This document shows, in pieces, positions 11,711 to 22,875 of a DNA stretch of 64,000 nt; position 1 is the stretch's first letter; the number at the start of each line of letters is the position of its first letter. The notes under the pieces were generated by a model. The model saw nothing but the letters and a program-made list of their open reading frames with translations. It ran no database searches and was not told the origin of the DNA. The DNA is from Delphinus delphis (taxonomy: Eukaryota; Chordata; Mammalia; Artiodactyla; Delphinidae), in the NCBI RefSeq assembly GCF_949987515.2, contig NC_082694.2:18013355-18077354 (forward strand). The letters are read 5' to 3'. The position numbers and the translations under genes are program-made.

Positions 11711-12184
11711 TGAAACAACTGATCCAGTTTCTACAATGTTATCTTAAAAAAGGAGAAGGGGTTTCTGCTCTAGATTTATTTTTTTTCTTAGTTATTTTTT
11801 TCTTTTATTAACATGTTTATTGCAGTATAATTGCTTTACAATGTTGTGTTAGTTTCTGCTGTACCACAAAGTGATTCAGCTATATGTATACATATATCCT
11901 CATATGCCCTCCCTCTTGTATCTCCCTCTCACCCTCAATATCCCACTCCTCTGGGTGGTCACAAAGCACCATGCTGATCTCCCTGTGGGATGCAGCTGCT
12001 TACAGCTAGCTATCTATTTTACATTTCACAGTGTACATATATCAATGTTACCCTCTCACTTCATCCCAGCTTAATCTTCTCCCTCCCCATGTCCTCAAGT
12101 CCATTCCCTACATCTGCATCTTTATTCCTGTCCTGCCCCTAGGTTCTTCAGAACCACTGTTGTTGTTGTTGTTGTTTTTTAGAT

Positions 12185-15100
12185 TTAATATATATGTGTT
12201 AGCATATGGTATTTGTTTTCTTCTTTCTGACTTACTTCACTCTGTATGACAGACTTTAGGTCCATCCACCTCACTACAAATAACTCAATTTCATTTCTTT
12301 TAATGGTTGAGTAATATTCCATTTTATATATGTGCCACATCTTCTTTATCCATTTATCTGTCGATGTACACGTACGTTGCTTCCATGTCCGGGCTATTGT
12401 AAATAGTCTTGCAATGAACATTGTGGTACATGTCTCTTTGAATTATGGATTTCTCAGGGTATATGCCCAGTAGTGGGATTGCGGGGTCATATGGTAGTTC
12501 TATTTTTAGTTTTTTAAGGAACCTCCATATTGTTCTCCATATTGGGTGTATCAGTTTACATCCCAACTAACAATGCAATAGGGTTTGCTTTTCTCCACAC
12601 CCTCTCCAGCATTTATTGTTTTAGATATTTTGATGATGGCCATCTGACCGGTGTGAGGTGATAACCTCATGGTGGTTTGGATTGACATTTTTCTAATGAT
12701 TAGTGATGTTGAGCATCCTTTCATGTGTTTGTTGGACATCTGTATGACTTCTTTGGAGAAATGTCTATTTAGGTATTCTGCCATTTTTTGGATTAGGTTG
12801 TTTGGTTTTTTGATATTGAGCTGAATGAGCTGCTTGTATATTTTGGAGATTAATCCTTTGTCAGTTGCTAGGTTGGAAAATATTTTCTCCCATTAGGAGG
12901 GTTGTCTTTTCACCTTGTTTTTGGTTTCCCTTGCTGTGAAAAAGATTTTAAGTTTCATTAGTTCCCATTTGTTTATTTTTGTTATTTCCATTTCTCTAGG
13001 AGGTGGGTCAAAAAGGATCTTGCTGTGATTTATGTCATACAGTGTTCTATGTTTTCCTCTAAAAGTTTTACAGTGTCTGGCTTTTCATTTAGGCCTTTAA
13101 TCAATTTTCAGTTTACTTTTTTGTGTGGTGTTAGGAAGTGTTCTAATTTCATTCTTTACATGAAGCTGTCCAGTTTTCCATGCATCACTCACTGAAAAGG
13201 CTGTCATGTCTCCATTGTATATTCTTGCTTCCTTTATCAAAGCTAAGGTGACCATATGTGGGTGGGTTTATCTCTGGTCTTTCTATCCTGTTCCATTGAT
13301 CTATATTTCTGTTTTTATGCCAGTACCATACTGTCTTGATTACCATAGCTTTGTAGTATAGTCTGAAGTCAAGGTGTCTGATTCCTTCAGCTCCGTTTTT
13401 CTTTCTCAAGATTGCTTTGGCTATTCAGGGTCTTTGTGTTTCCATACACATTGTGAAATTTTTGTTCTAGTTCTGTGAAAAATGCCATTGATACTTTGAT
13501 AGAGCTTGCATTGAATCTGAGGATTGCTTTGGGTAGTATAGTCATTTTCACAATGTTGATTCTTACACTCCAAGAACATGGTATATCTCTTCATCTGTTT
13601 GTGTCATCTTTAATTCCTTTCAACAGTGTCTTATAGTTTTCTGCATACAGGTCTTTTGTCTCCTCTTAGGTAGGTTTATTCCTAGATATTTTTTTGTTGC
13701 AATGGTAAATGGGAGTATTTCCTTACTTTCTCTTTCAGATTTTTCATCATTAGTGCATAAGAATGCAAGAGTTTTCTGTGAATTAATTTTGTATCCTGAA
13801 ACTTTACCAAATTCATTGATTAGCTCTAGTAGTTTTCTAGTGGCATTTTTAGGATTCTCTATGTATAGTCATCTGCAAACAATGAAAGCTTTAATTATTC
13901 TTTTCTGATATGGATTACTTTTATTTCTTTTTCTTCTCTGATTGCTGTGGCTAAAACTTCCAAAACTATGTTGAATAATAGTGGTGAGAGTGGGCATCCT
14001 TGTCTTGTTCCTGATCTTAGTGGAAATGGTTTCAGTTTTACACAGTTGAGAACAATGTTGGCTGTTGGTTTGTTGTATATGGTCTTTATTTTGTTGAGGT
14101 AAGTACCCTCTATGCCTACTTTCTGGAGGGTTTTTACCATAAATGGGTTTTTTTCTGCAACTATTTGCATCTATTGAGACAATCATATGATTTTATCTTT
14201 CAAACTGTTAATATGGTGTATTACACTGATTGATTTGAGTATATTGAAGAATCCTTGCATTCCTGGGATAAACTTCACTTGATCATGGTGTATGATCCTT
14301 TTAATGTGCTGTTGGATTCTGTTTACTAGTATTTTGTTGAGGATTTTTGCATCTATGTTCATCAGTGATATTGGCCTGTAATTTTCTTTCTTTGTGACAT
14401 CTTTGTCTGCTTTTGGTATCAGGATAATGGTGGTCTCATAGAAAGAGTTTGGGAGTATTCCTCCCTCTGCTATATTTTGGAAGAGTTTGAGAGGACAGGT
14501 GCTAGCTCTTCTCTAAATGTTTGATAGAAATCGCCTGTGAAGCCATCTGGTCCTGGGCTTTTATTTCTTGGAAGATTTTTAATCTCAGTCTCAATTTCAG
14601 TGCTTGTGATTGGTCTGTTTATATTTTCTCTTTCTTCCTGGTTCAGTCTTGGATGGTGGTACTTTTCTAAGAATGTGTCCATATCTTCCAGGTTTTCCAA
14701 TTTATTGGCATATAGTTGCTTGTAGTAATCTCTCATGATCCTTTGTATTTCTGCAGTGACAGTGGCTACTTCTTTTTCATTCCTAATTCTATTTATTTGA
14801 GTCATCTCCCTTTTTTTCTTGATGAATCTGGTTAATGGTTTATTAATTTTGTTTTATCTTCTCAAAGAACCAGCTTTTGGTTTTATTGATCTTTGTGATC
14901 TTTCCTTCATTTCTTTTTCATTTATATTTGATCTGTTCTTTATGATTTCTTTCCTTCTGCTAACATTGGGGTTTTCTTTGTTCTTCTTTCTCTAATTGCT
15001 ATAGGTGTAAGGTAAGGTTTATTTGAGATGTTTCTTGTTTCTTGAGGTAGGACTGTATTGCTATAAAATTCCCTCTTTAAACTGCTTTTGCTGCATCCCA

Positions 15101-15989
15101 CAGGTTTTGGGTCCTATTGTTTTCATTTTCTTTTGTATTTGGTATTTTTTTAATTTCCTCTTTGATTTCTTCAGTTATCTCTTGGTTATTAAGTAATTTA
15201 TTGTTTAGCCTCAATGTGTTTGTATTTTTTACAGATTTTTTTCCTCTAATTGATATCTAGTCTCATAGTGTTGTGGTTGGAAAAGATACTTGATACAATT
15301 CCAATTTTCTTAAATTTACCAGGGTTTGATTGGGACCCAAGATATGATCTATCCTGGAGAATGTTTCATGATCATTTGAGAGGAAAGTGTTTTCTGTTTT
15401 GTTTTGTTTTTTTTTTTTTTTTGATGAAATGTCCTATAAATATCAATTAATCCATCTTGTTTAATGTATCATTTAAAGCTTGTGTTTCCTTATTTATTTT
15501 CAATTTGGATGATCTGTCCATTGGTGAAAGTGGGGTGTTAAAGTCCCCTACTAATATTGTGTTACTGTCAATTTCCCATTTTATGGCTGTTAGTTTGTCT
15601 TATGTATTGAGGTGCTCCTATGTGGGGTGCATAAACATTTACAATTGTTATATCTTCTTCCTGGATTGATCCCTTGGTCATTATATAGTGTTCTTCTTTG
15701 TTTCTTGTAATACTCTTTATTTTAATGTCTATGTTATCTGATATGAGAATGGCAACTCCAGCTTTTTGGTTTCATTTGCATGGAATATCTTTTTCCATTC
15801 ATCACTTTCAGTCTATATGTGTCCCTAGGTCTGAAGTGGGTCTCTTGTAGACAGCATATATATATATATACATACACATATATATATGTCTTGTTTTTGT
15901 ATCCATTCAGCCAGTCTGTGTCTTTTAGTTGGAGCATTTAATGCATTTACATTTAAGGTAATTATCAATATGTATGTTCCTATTACCAT
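12185..15989 (-). pseudogene. L1 ORF2 remnant (endonuclease-reverse transcriptase)
   Basis: In working L1s this protein nicks the target and copies the L1 RNA into the site. The start is placed at the ATG complement at 15987-15989, which leads into the usual ITLNVNALN-type endonuclease start. The span of about 1268 codons is close to the normal 1275. The endonuclease region keeps CCLQETHFRPRDTYRLK (15734-15937 frame) but is disrupted by a TA microsatellite. The reverse transcriptase region keeps [15 protein letters not shown] (14470-14805) and [13 protein letters not shown] (13895-14170). The C-terminal pieces (13185-13409, 12551-12784, 12354-12566, 12185-12421) lie in different frames. Stops and frameshifts make it dead. 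Confidence 0.9.
15857..15890. repeat. TA/CA microsatellite inside L1 ORF2
   Basis: A run of (TA)n broken by ACATACACA sits in the endonuclease-coding part of the large L1. Translated on the minus strand it gives an alternating I/Y/V run. It arose after insertion or is a subfamily trait. Confidence 0.9.
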
Positions 15990-16047
15990 TTTCTTAATTG
16001 TTTTGTGTTTGTTATTGTAGGTCTTTTCCTTCAGTTGTGTTTCCTGT

Positions 16048-16939
16048 CTAGAAAATTTCCTTTAGAATTTGTTGTAAAGCTGGTTGTGTAGTGCTGAATT
16101 CTCTTAGCTTTTGGTTGTCTGTAAAGATTTTAATTTCTCTGTCAAAACTGAATGAGATCCTTGTTGGGTAGAGTAATCTTGGTTGTAGACTTTTCCCTTT
16201 CATCACTTTAAATATGTCCTGCCACTCCCTTCTGGCTTGCAGAGTTTCTGTGGAAAGATCAGCTGTTAACCTTATGGGGATTCCGTTGTGTGTTATGTGT
16301 TGCTTTTCCCATGATACAATTAATATTTTTTATTTGTATTTAATTTTTGATTGTTTTATTAATATGTGTCTTCACCTGTTTCTCCTTGGATTTATCCTGT
16401 ATGGGACTCTCTGCACTTCCTGACTTTGTTGACTATTCCTCTCCCATGTTAGGGAACTTTGCAACTATAATCTTTTCAAATATTTTCTCAGCCCCTTTCT
16501 TTTTCTTTTCTTCTTCTTGGATCCCTATCATTTGAATGTTGGTGTGTTTAATGTTTCCCCAGAGTTCTCTGAGGCTGGTCTCAATTCTTTTCATTCTTTT
16601 TCTTTTATCCTGACCTGCAGCAATTATTTCCACTATTTTATCTTCCAGTTCACTTATCCGTTCTTCTGCCTCAGCTATTCTGCTATTGATTCCTTCTAGA
16701 GAATTTTTAATTTCCTTCCTTGTGTTGGTTATCATTGCTTGTTTACTCTTTAGTTCTTCTAGATCCTTATTAAACTTTTCTTGTATTTTCTCCATTCTAT
16801 TTCCAAGATTTTGGATCATCTTTACTATCATTACTCTGGATTCTTTTTTAGGTAGACTGCCTATTTCCTCTTCATTTGTTTGGTCTCATGGCTTTTTACC
16901 TTGCTTCTTTATCTGATGCATATTTCTTTGACTTCCCAT
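16048..16939 (-). pseudogene. L1 ORF1 remnant (RNA-binding coiled-coil protein)
   Basis: ORF1p normally forms trimers that coat L1 RNA. The ATG complement at 16937-16939 opens an MGSQRN-like start, and the stop complement is at 16048-16050, giving about 297 codons, close to the usual length. The longest surviving frame (16433-16831) holds a heptad-rich coiled coil with SRIAEAEERISELEDKIVE. The C-terminal part keeps the usual end (…TTQPALQQILKEIF) in the matching frame. In-frame damage between them splits the gene. A second, diverged copy of its N-terminal third lies upstream at 17636-17890. Confidence 0.85.
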
Positions 16940-17437
16940 TTTGTTTATCTTACTGTGTTTGCAGTCTCTTTGTGCAGGCTGCAGGTTTGTAGTTCCCACT
17001 GCTTTTGTTTTCTGCCCCCAGTGGATGAGGTCGGTTCAATTGCTTGTGTAGTCTTCCTTGTGGAAGGGACTGGTGTCTGTGTTCTGGTGGGTCAGCTGGA
17101 TCTTGTCTTTCTGGTGGGCAGTGTCACATCTAGTGGTGTGGTTTGGGGTGTCTGTGAACTTAGTATGATTTTAAGGAGCCTCTCTTCTGATGGGTGTGTG
17201 TGTGTTGCTGTCTTGCTATTTGTTTGTCATTGGACGGCCAGCACTGGAGTTTGCTGGCTGTTGGATGAAGCTGGGTCATAACATTGATATGGAGATCTCT
17301 GGGAGAGCTCTCACTGTTTGATATCATGTGGGGCAAGAAGGTCACTGGTGGTCCAATGTCCTTACCTCAGCTCTCCCAACTCAGAGGCTCAGGCTTGACA
17401 CCAGGCCGGAGCACAAAGACCCCATCAGCCACATGGC
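16694..17437 (-). repeat. L1 5'UTR/ORF1-start cassette, copy 1
   Basis: This block covers the ORF1 N-terminal coding part and the adjacent 5'UTR. It is homologous to 17640-18380 at a constant offset of about 946 bases. Both ends are anchored: 'ttctaga' at 16694 against 17640, and the shared 20-mer tcagaggctcaggcttgaca at 17381-17400 against 18326-18345. Many mismatches separate the copies, so the duplication is not recent. Confidence 0.9.
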
Positions 17438-17635
17438 GTCCTGAAGGTCAGAGCTCTGAAATGGTTTCACTGGGCTGAAATAAAGGTATTGGCATGATCA
17501 TGGTCATTCTGGAGATTCTGCTGAATCAATTAGCCCTGAAAATGGATGGCACTGGAGCATGGCACTGCCAGAATGTTTGCTGGCAGTCAGAGAGCGTGGG
17601 AGAGGGTCTGGAGTGGTGAAGCAGTGTAAGGTGTA
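17438..17635. other. Non-repeated spacer between the two L1 cassettes
   Basis: About 200 bp separates the two cassettes and is not present after the second one. It runs from 'cgtcctgaaggtcagagctc' to 'gcagtgtaaggtgtacctc'. It may be part of an L1 5'UTR variant or the junction of two L1 lineages. I do not recognise it independently. Confidence 0.5.
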
Positions 17636-18380
17636 CCTCTTCTAGAAAATTTTTAATTTCATTTATTGTGTTGTTCTTCATTGTTTGTTTGTTCTTTAGT
17701 TCCTCTATGTCCTTGTTCAACGTTTCTTGTATTCTCTCCATTCTAATTCCAAGATTTTGGGTCAGCTTTACTATCATTACTCTGAATTCTTTTTTAGGTA
17801 GACTAACTCTTTCCTCTTCATTTCTTTGGTCTTGTGGGTTTTTACCTTGCTCCTTCATCTGCTGAATATTTCTCTGTCTTCCCACTTTGTTTAACTTGCT
17901 GTGCTTGGGTTCTCCTTTTTGCAGGCTGCAGGTTCATAGTTCCTATTGTTTTTGGTGTCTGCCCCCAGTGGTTGAGGTTGGTTCAGTGGCTTGTGTAGGC
18001 TTCCTAGTGGAGGGGATTGGTGCCTGTGTTCTGGTGGGTGGGACTGGATCTTGTCTTTCTGGTGGGCAGGGTCATGTCTGTTGGTGTGTTTTGGGGTGTC
18101 TGAGAACTTACTATGACTTTAGGCAACCTCTCTGCTTATGGTTGCAGTTGTGTTCCTCTCTTGATAGTTATTTGACAATGAGCGTCCAGCACCGGAGCTT
18201 GCTTGCCATTTGGTGGAGCTGGACCTTAGCATTGAGTTGGACATCTCAGTGAGAGCTTTTACCAATTGATATTACATGGGACCAGGAGGTCTCTGGTGGT
18301 TCACTCTCTTGGAATCAGTTCTACCTCAGAGGCTCAGGCTTGACACCCTGCCAGAGCACCAAGACCCTGTCAGCCACATG
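17636..18380 (-). repeat. L1 5'UTR/ORF1-start cassette, copy 2, with an ORF1 N-terminal frame
   Basis: The minus-strand frame 17885-17526 begins MGRQRNIQQMKEQGKNP and runs through MIVKLTQNLGIRMERIQETL, an ORF1p N-terminus. It then leaves homology after about 85 codons and ends in unrelated sequence. It lies upstream of the real ORF1 in the same orientation, so the L1 carries two ORF1 starts. This copy could never have encoded a full ORF1p. Confidence 0.88.
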
Positions 18381-18433
18381 GTTCAGAAGAAATGGTAGGA
18401 AAAAAAAGAAAACAAAAGAAAACAAAAAGAAAC

Positions 18434-18680
18434 AGAACCCCAAACCAAATGAATAAAGCAAAACCCAACAGGCAAAATCACACAAAGAAACATACACACA
18501 CACACTCATAAAAAGAAAACAAACAAATAAACAACAACAACAAAAATGAACAGTCAGAACCCTAGGACAAATGGTGAAAGTAAACCTAAAACACCAAAAT
18601 CACACAAAGAAACATACACATACTCACTCACAAAGAAAGAAAAAAGGAAAAAAGAATTAAAAATATTAAAAAAAAACTTA
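18434..18680 (-). repeat. A-rich tandem repeat of about 122 bp in the L1 5'UTR
   Basis: Two units share an identical 20-mer starting at 18477 and at 18599, a spacing of 122 bases. Flanking matches (aaccc…aaat, acacac or actcac) support a full-unit duplication. The plus strand is A- and CA-rich. Confidence 0.85.
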
Positions 18681-18879
18681 AAAAAATTTAAAAAAAGAAG
18701 ATAGAAACCAAACCAATAAACAAATCCACCAATGATAACAAGCACTAAAAACTAAACTAAGATAAACATTAAAATCAGAAACTAATCCATTGCAGCAGCA
18801 AACCCCAAGTCTACATTTGCTCCCAAAGTCCACCACCTCAATTTTGGGATCATTTCTTGTCTATTCCGGTATTCCATAG

Positions 18880-20056
18880 ATGCAGAGTTCGTCAGGTTGA
18901 TTGTGGAGATTTAATCCACTCCTCCTGAAGCTGCACAGAGAAATTTCCCTTTCTCTTCTTTGTTCACACAGCTCCCGGTTTTCACCTTTGGTTCTTGCCC
19001 CACCTCTGCATGTAGGCCTCCTTCAGGTGTCTGTTTCCTTCCCAGACAGGAGGGGGTTAAAGCAGTGGCTGATTAGGGCTCTCTTGCTCACTCAGGCTGC
19101 GGAGAAGGAGAGGTACGGTAGTCATATTTGGAATGAGGGGTGAGCCTGCAGCAGCAGAGACTATCGTGACATTGCAACAGCCTGAGGTGTGCCATGTGTT
19201 CTCCCAGGGAAGTCGTCCCTGTGTCTCGAGACCCTGGTAGTGGCATGCTGCACAGGCTCCTAGGGGCGTATGGATACTGACCTGTGATTGCACACAAGAT
19301 TCTTGGTAGCAGTGACGGCAATGTTAGCGGTTCATGCCCGTCTCTGTAGTCCGAGCTGATAGCCGTGGCTCATGCCTGTCTCTGGAGCTCACTTAGGCAG
19401 TACTTTGCCTCCTGTTGGCACACGGAGCAGGAATCCCTCTCTTCCCACACCTCGAAACAATGGTCTCTTGCCTCTTTGGCAGGTCCAGACTTTTTCCCTC
19501 ACTCCCTCCTGGCTAGCTGTGGGGTGCTAGTGCTCTTCAGGCTGTTTCCACACAGCCGACCCCAGTCCTCTCCCTGGGGTCTGACCTCTGAAGTCCAAGC
19601 TTCAACTCCCAGCCCCCACCCACCGCAGTGGATGAGCAGACAAACGTCTCAGGCTGGTGAGTGCTGGTCAGCACCAATCCTCTGTGAGGAATCTCTCTGC
19701 TTTGCCTTCTGCCTCCCTGTTGCTGTGCTCCCCTCCATGGCTCTGAAGCTTCCCCACCGCCCCGCTCCAGACCCCATCCCTACCAGTGAAGGGGCTTCTA
19801 GTGTGTGGAAACCTTTCCTCCTTCACAGCTCCCTCTCACTGGTGCAGGTCCTGTCCCTATTCTTTTGTCTCTGTTTTTTCTTTTGCCCTACCCAGGTACG
19901 TGGGGATTTTCTTGCCTTTTGGGAAATCTGAGGTCTTCTGCCAGCATTCAGTAGGTGCTCTGTAGGAGTTATCACACATGTAGATGTATTTTTGATGTAT
20001 TTGTGGGGAGGAAGTTGATCTCTGTATCTTACTCTTCAGCCATCTTGAAGGTCTCC
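18880..20056 (-). promoter_or_regulatory. GC-richer L1 5'UTR with promoter-like start
   Basis: Composition shifts from A-rich to GC-rich toward the L1 5' end. The end itself carries the L1 start motif on the minus strand (complement of gccatcttgaag at 20039-20050). By analogy with other L1s this segment would contain the internal RNA polymerase II promoter. The 188-codon plus-strand frame at 19365-19931 lies antisense to it and is not a gene. Confidence 0.6.
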
Positions 20057-20059
20057 CTC

Positions 20060-20500
20060 TACTTTAGTTTTTATGTATAATCCAGCTATTTCATAAGCCA
20101 TTTTCTAAGAAATATGTGACACGGACTTCTCTGAGTGTGGTTTATGGATGAGTATATTTTGTTTTAATAAGAAATGTTCCTGCCTGCCTTTGCTTCCTTA
20201 TTTGCCTCTGGCTATAGAGCACACAAACTCCATGTTCCTTTTGCCGTTCCACGAAGACACAGATAGCTGAGCACTCAGAATTGCTTTTGAGTAACTGTTA
20301 ATGTTCTTGTCCTATTAGTATGCCCCAAGAGGGCTTTGTAGATGAATCCTGTGGTAAGAAGTAATCACATGATCTAATCAGCTTTTGCTTACAGGCCAGT
20401 TGAGACTCCTCTCTCTAGGAAGTCATGCAAATTATGCATTATTTAAGTTAATTTTGAATGAAAAAGAAAAATCAAATTCATCTCTTCTAGAAAGATAACC
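20060..20500. other. Unassigned flank, possibly part of a degenerate ERV
   Basis: No gene is visible. Given the envelope-like motifs directly to the right, this may be the decayed upstream part of the same provirus, but I cannot show it. Confidence 0.3.
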
Positions 20501-21410
20501 CTGCAGTAATATTGAACCACACATATTTCTCATCTCCAAATATTTCCTTTTCTATCCTGCAAATCAGCCTTATTTTCCCATCAGTTAGTCCTTGGAGTAA
20601 ATCCAATAAGAGTGACGTTAGTTTGGTACGACAATTGCCATTTTGGCTACTGTCATTTACCTATGTCCATCATGGTTTGTGTCTAAATTCCATGGCTCCA
20701 ACACCCATTCAACAGTATCTCCTTTCAATTTCTTCCTAACTTTACAAGTTTCCCTGATACCCATTGCCAGAAATGAGAGGGTTTTATCTGCTTAAGTCCT
20801 GGTCAAGGGCATATTGGAAGAAACAGGATGTTTCATGGCTGTTTCCTTTTTATCACTCTGTCAGCACCAGTTTTTGGTGCCTACATCCAATCTGGTTTGT
20901 TGCGTTGCTAGAAACTATCTGCCTATGCCCTTGCCAGCTGCCAATTCCCTTAATCTGAACAACAGTGCCGGCTGTTGGGTCTGTGTGGCGAAGTTGGTCT
21001 TTGAGGCTCACCTGAACAATACCTTATAGTTTCTGAAGTTAGCAATTCTATAGGAACATAGTAACCATCCCTTCCTCTGTTGAGTTATCTGCTTCAAAAC
21101 TTCTCAGTTGGGCCCCATTACCTCTTAGATAGTCCTTAACTGGGAAGGGTAATAGTTCTTCAGATGCACAAGGAATAAGGAGTCCCTATTGTATGAAGTA
21201 TGGCTACTTTGGAAAACTTTATGCTTTTCCTAATTCAATAAGCACTGCCTCCACCCCATGGCCGTTTACTTAATTGCTAGTGGTACCAGGGTCTGTCTGC
21301 ATGTCCTGACACCCAGTCAATTCTATCTGGGAGAAAGATGCTAATCTCTCCTATTTCTAGTTTGACCAACTGACCAAGTGTTCTCTTGATTCAGGAGATT
21401 TTCAGAATGT
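20500..21410 (+). pseudogene. Degenerate endogenous-retrovirus envelope-like fragment
   Basis: Two landmarks typical of gammaretrovirus-like envelope surface subunits occur in the expected order on the plus strand. A C-W-V-C motif (20973-20984) is preceded by Asn-rich potential glycosylation sites. A T-P-W-P motif (21253-21264) is followed, after a frameshift, by an Ile/Gly/Thr-containing stretch ending in Cys. Several stops and at least one frameshift separate them, so no protein can be made. I see no flanking LTR pair, and a CHR SINE interrupts the right side. The family is unresolved (class I-like), and an unrelated origin is possible. Confidence 0.4.
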
Positions 21411-21420
21411 GGGACGTTAC

Positions 21421-21630
21421 TTTTTTTTTTTTTCTCTTGAGGCACGCGGGCCTCTCACTATTGTGGCCTCTCCCGTTGCGGAGCACAGGCTCCGGACGCG
21501 CAGGCTCAGCAGCCATGGCTTATGGGCCCAGCTGCTCCGTGGCATGTGGGATCTTCCTGGACCAGGGCACGAACCCATGTCCCCTGAATCAACAGGTGGA
21601 CTCTAAACCACTGCGCCACCAGGGAATCCC
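21421..21630 (-). mobile_element. CHR SINE with poly(A) tail
   Basis: The T run at 21421-21433 is the complement of the SINE tail. The complement of the B box lies at 21565-21575 and the tRNA-like head ends at about 21630. The flanks gggacgttac (21411-21420) and ggaatgttac (21631-21640) look like an imperfect target-site duplication. It inserted into the ERV-like region. Confidence 0.93.
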
Positions 21631-21640
21631 GGAATGTTAC

Positions 21641-22450
21641 ATTTTAAAACAGGGGACATCCTAGACAAGTGGGCCAAGTTGACCACCCTACATGCTCCTA
21701 TTCATCCTCAAATTTCATAAACATATACAAGTACCTGTATAAGACATTCAAAGCTGAACACAGACTCTCAAAAACTTTCTCTAACAACGGAGCTGTCTCT
21801 CTTTCTACTTCCCTTGCCTGGTGTCGAAATTCAGAAAAACACTTCTGGAATCTTAAGGTATTTTGGAAGAATCTGAACCAAGAATAAATGAGAAGCTCAA
21901 GTAGTGCCTCTTTTTATTCTCAGGGGTGAGTTGTCAGTTACAACATTATAGTCTTTGGGAGAGCTGGAATATAACACAAGAAATCCCAACCTCACCTTAC
22001 TTACCTTTAAACAGTTTTACTTTCAGTTTCCTGGTTTCCCAAATATATTCTAATTATTTTAAGGGCAGAGTGCATTCTTTATTCTTTACTGTTATTGTTA
22101 AATTTTGCTTTGTTTTGTATTTTCTAGCCCATTAGATATATTTGTCAAAACCAGCTATGAACATATATTTCACACCCACCAGTGTCCACGTAGATCAAGT
22201 TTCCTCAGGAGCTTCATCTCTGAATGGAAAGTAACAGAAAGAGTTACTGTGAATAACAGAAAGAGTGCCTTCATACACATAGAACAATTTATTCTCTCTC
22301 ATTTTTTCTTCCTGCATTTCACATCCCTCCCTTTGCCAGAAAAAATATTTTCTGCTTCTATTAATCCACCACAAACTTTTTTACATATTTCTCCTCTCAG
22401 TGGCCTTGCTTATCAGACTCTCAAGATGCTTTCTGATATGTGATCTGTTT
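21641..22450. other. Unassigned stretch right of the SINE
   Basis: Plus-strand frames at 21669-21887 and 22105-22443 (72 and 112 codons) show no recognisable domain. The region may continue the decayed ERV, but no transmembrane-subunit landmark is visible. Confidence 0.3.
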
Positions 22451-22704
22451 CTAACTAAAATGTATTGTATTTATATTGGTGACTGCAATTGCTAGAGCAT
22501 GTCCATAAATAAACTCCAATTTTAAGCATAGTTCACTGGGGTGATTGATGTTTTATTTAACCCGGACAAGACAAATACCTGCTTTGTTACTGAAGAGCAC
22601 TGTGCTATAGTCAAGGCAAGTTTGATGGTACTATCTCTTCCTTTGCATTTTCATCTACCCCATCCTCACAGGCATAGTACCATTTCGTGCAAGTAAAGAA
22701 AGCA

Positions 22705-22708
<4 letters not shown>

Positions 22709-22735
<27 letters not shown>
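22709..22735. repeat. 27-base poly(T) run
   Basis: An uninterrupted T run not attached to any SINE or L1 that I recognise. Similar A-rich flanks at 22691-22708 and about 22859-22875 suggest a short minus-strand retroposed sequence in between (see findings). Confidence 0.95.
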
Positions 22736-22875
22736 AAGCAACAGTGGGGAAACTATTTTATCTGCTGAAGTCTTTCTGATTACCTTAGACAGCAACTTTC
22801 TACCTTCACTGTGTATGAGGAAAATCCTGCTAGGTTGACAACATATTGAGAAATCAAGAATAAAAGAAAGGAGAG

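Larger units (their letters stand above)
11784..20056 (-). mobile_element. Nearly full-length L1 retrotransposon, inactive
   Basis: On the minus strand the order is 5'UTR (from about 20056), ORF1 (16939-16048), ORF2 (15989-12185) and 3'UTR ending in a T-rich tract near 11784. The right end carries 'gccatcttgaaggtctccctct', the complement of a usual L1 start (…AAGATGGC…). The length of about 8.3 kb exceeds the usual 6-7 kb because the 5' region is enlarged by duplications. Both ORFs have stops and frameshifts. An imperfect target-site duplication may exist (ctctagatttattttt at 11768 versus ctctactttagttttt at 20057), but the right copy may overlap the L1 end. The 3'UTR matches cetartiodactyl L1s. 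Confidence 0.9.

Noticed and set aside
16880..17281. 133-codon plus-strand frame with Cys/Val-rich product
   Set aside because: Antisense of the L1 ORF1 start and 5'UTR. The homologous frame at 17887-18252 arises from the duplicated cassette.
18370..18760. Regularly spaced short repeats that could suggest a repeat array
   Set aside because: These are A- and CA-rich units in an L1 5'UTR. There are no uniform direct repeats with unique spacers, and a CRISPR array is not expected in a mammal.
19365..19931. 188-codon plus-strand open frame, the longest in the window
   Set aside because: It lies antisense to the GC-rich 5'UTR of the large L1. It has no domain and its codon use reflects the L1 antisense composition.
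22105..22443. 112-codon plus-strand frame
   Set aside because: Low-information Phe/Ser/Leu-rich product from pyrimidine-rich DNA, without motif or coding context.
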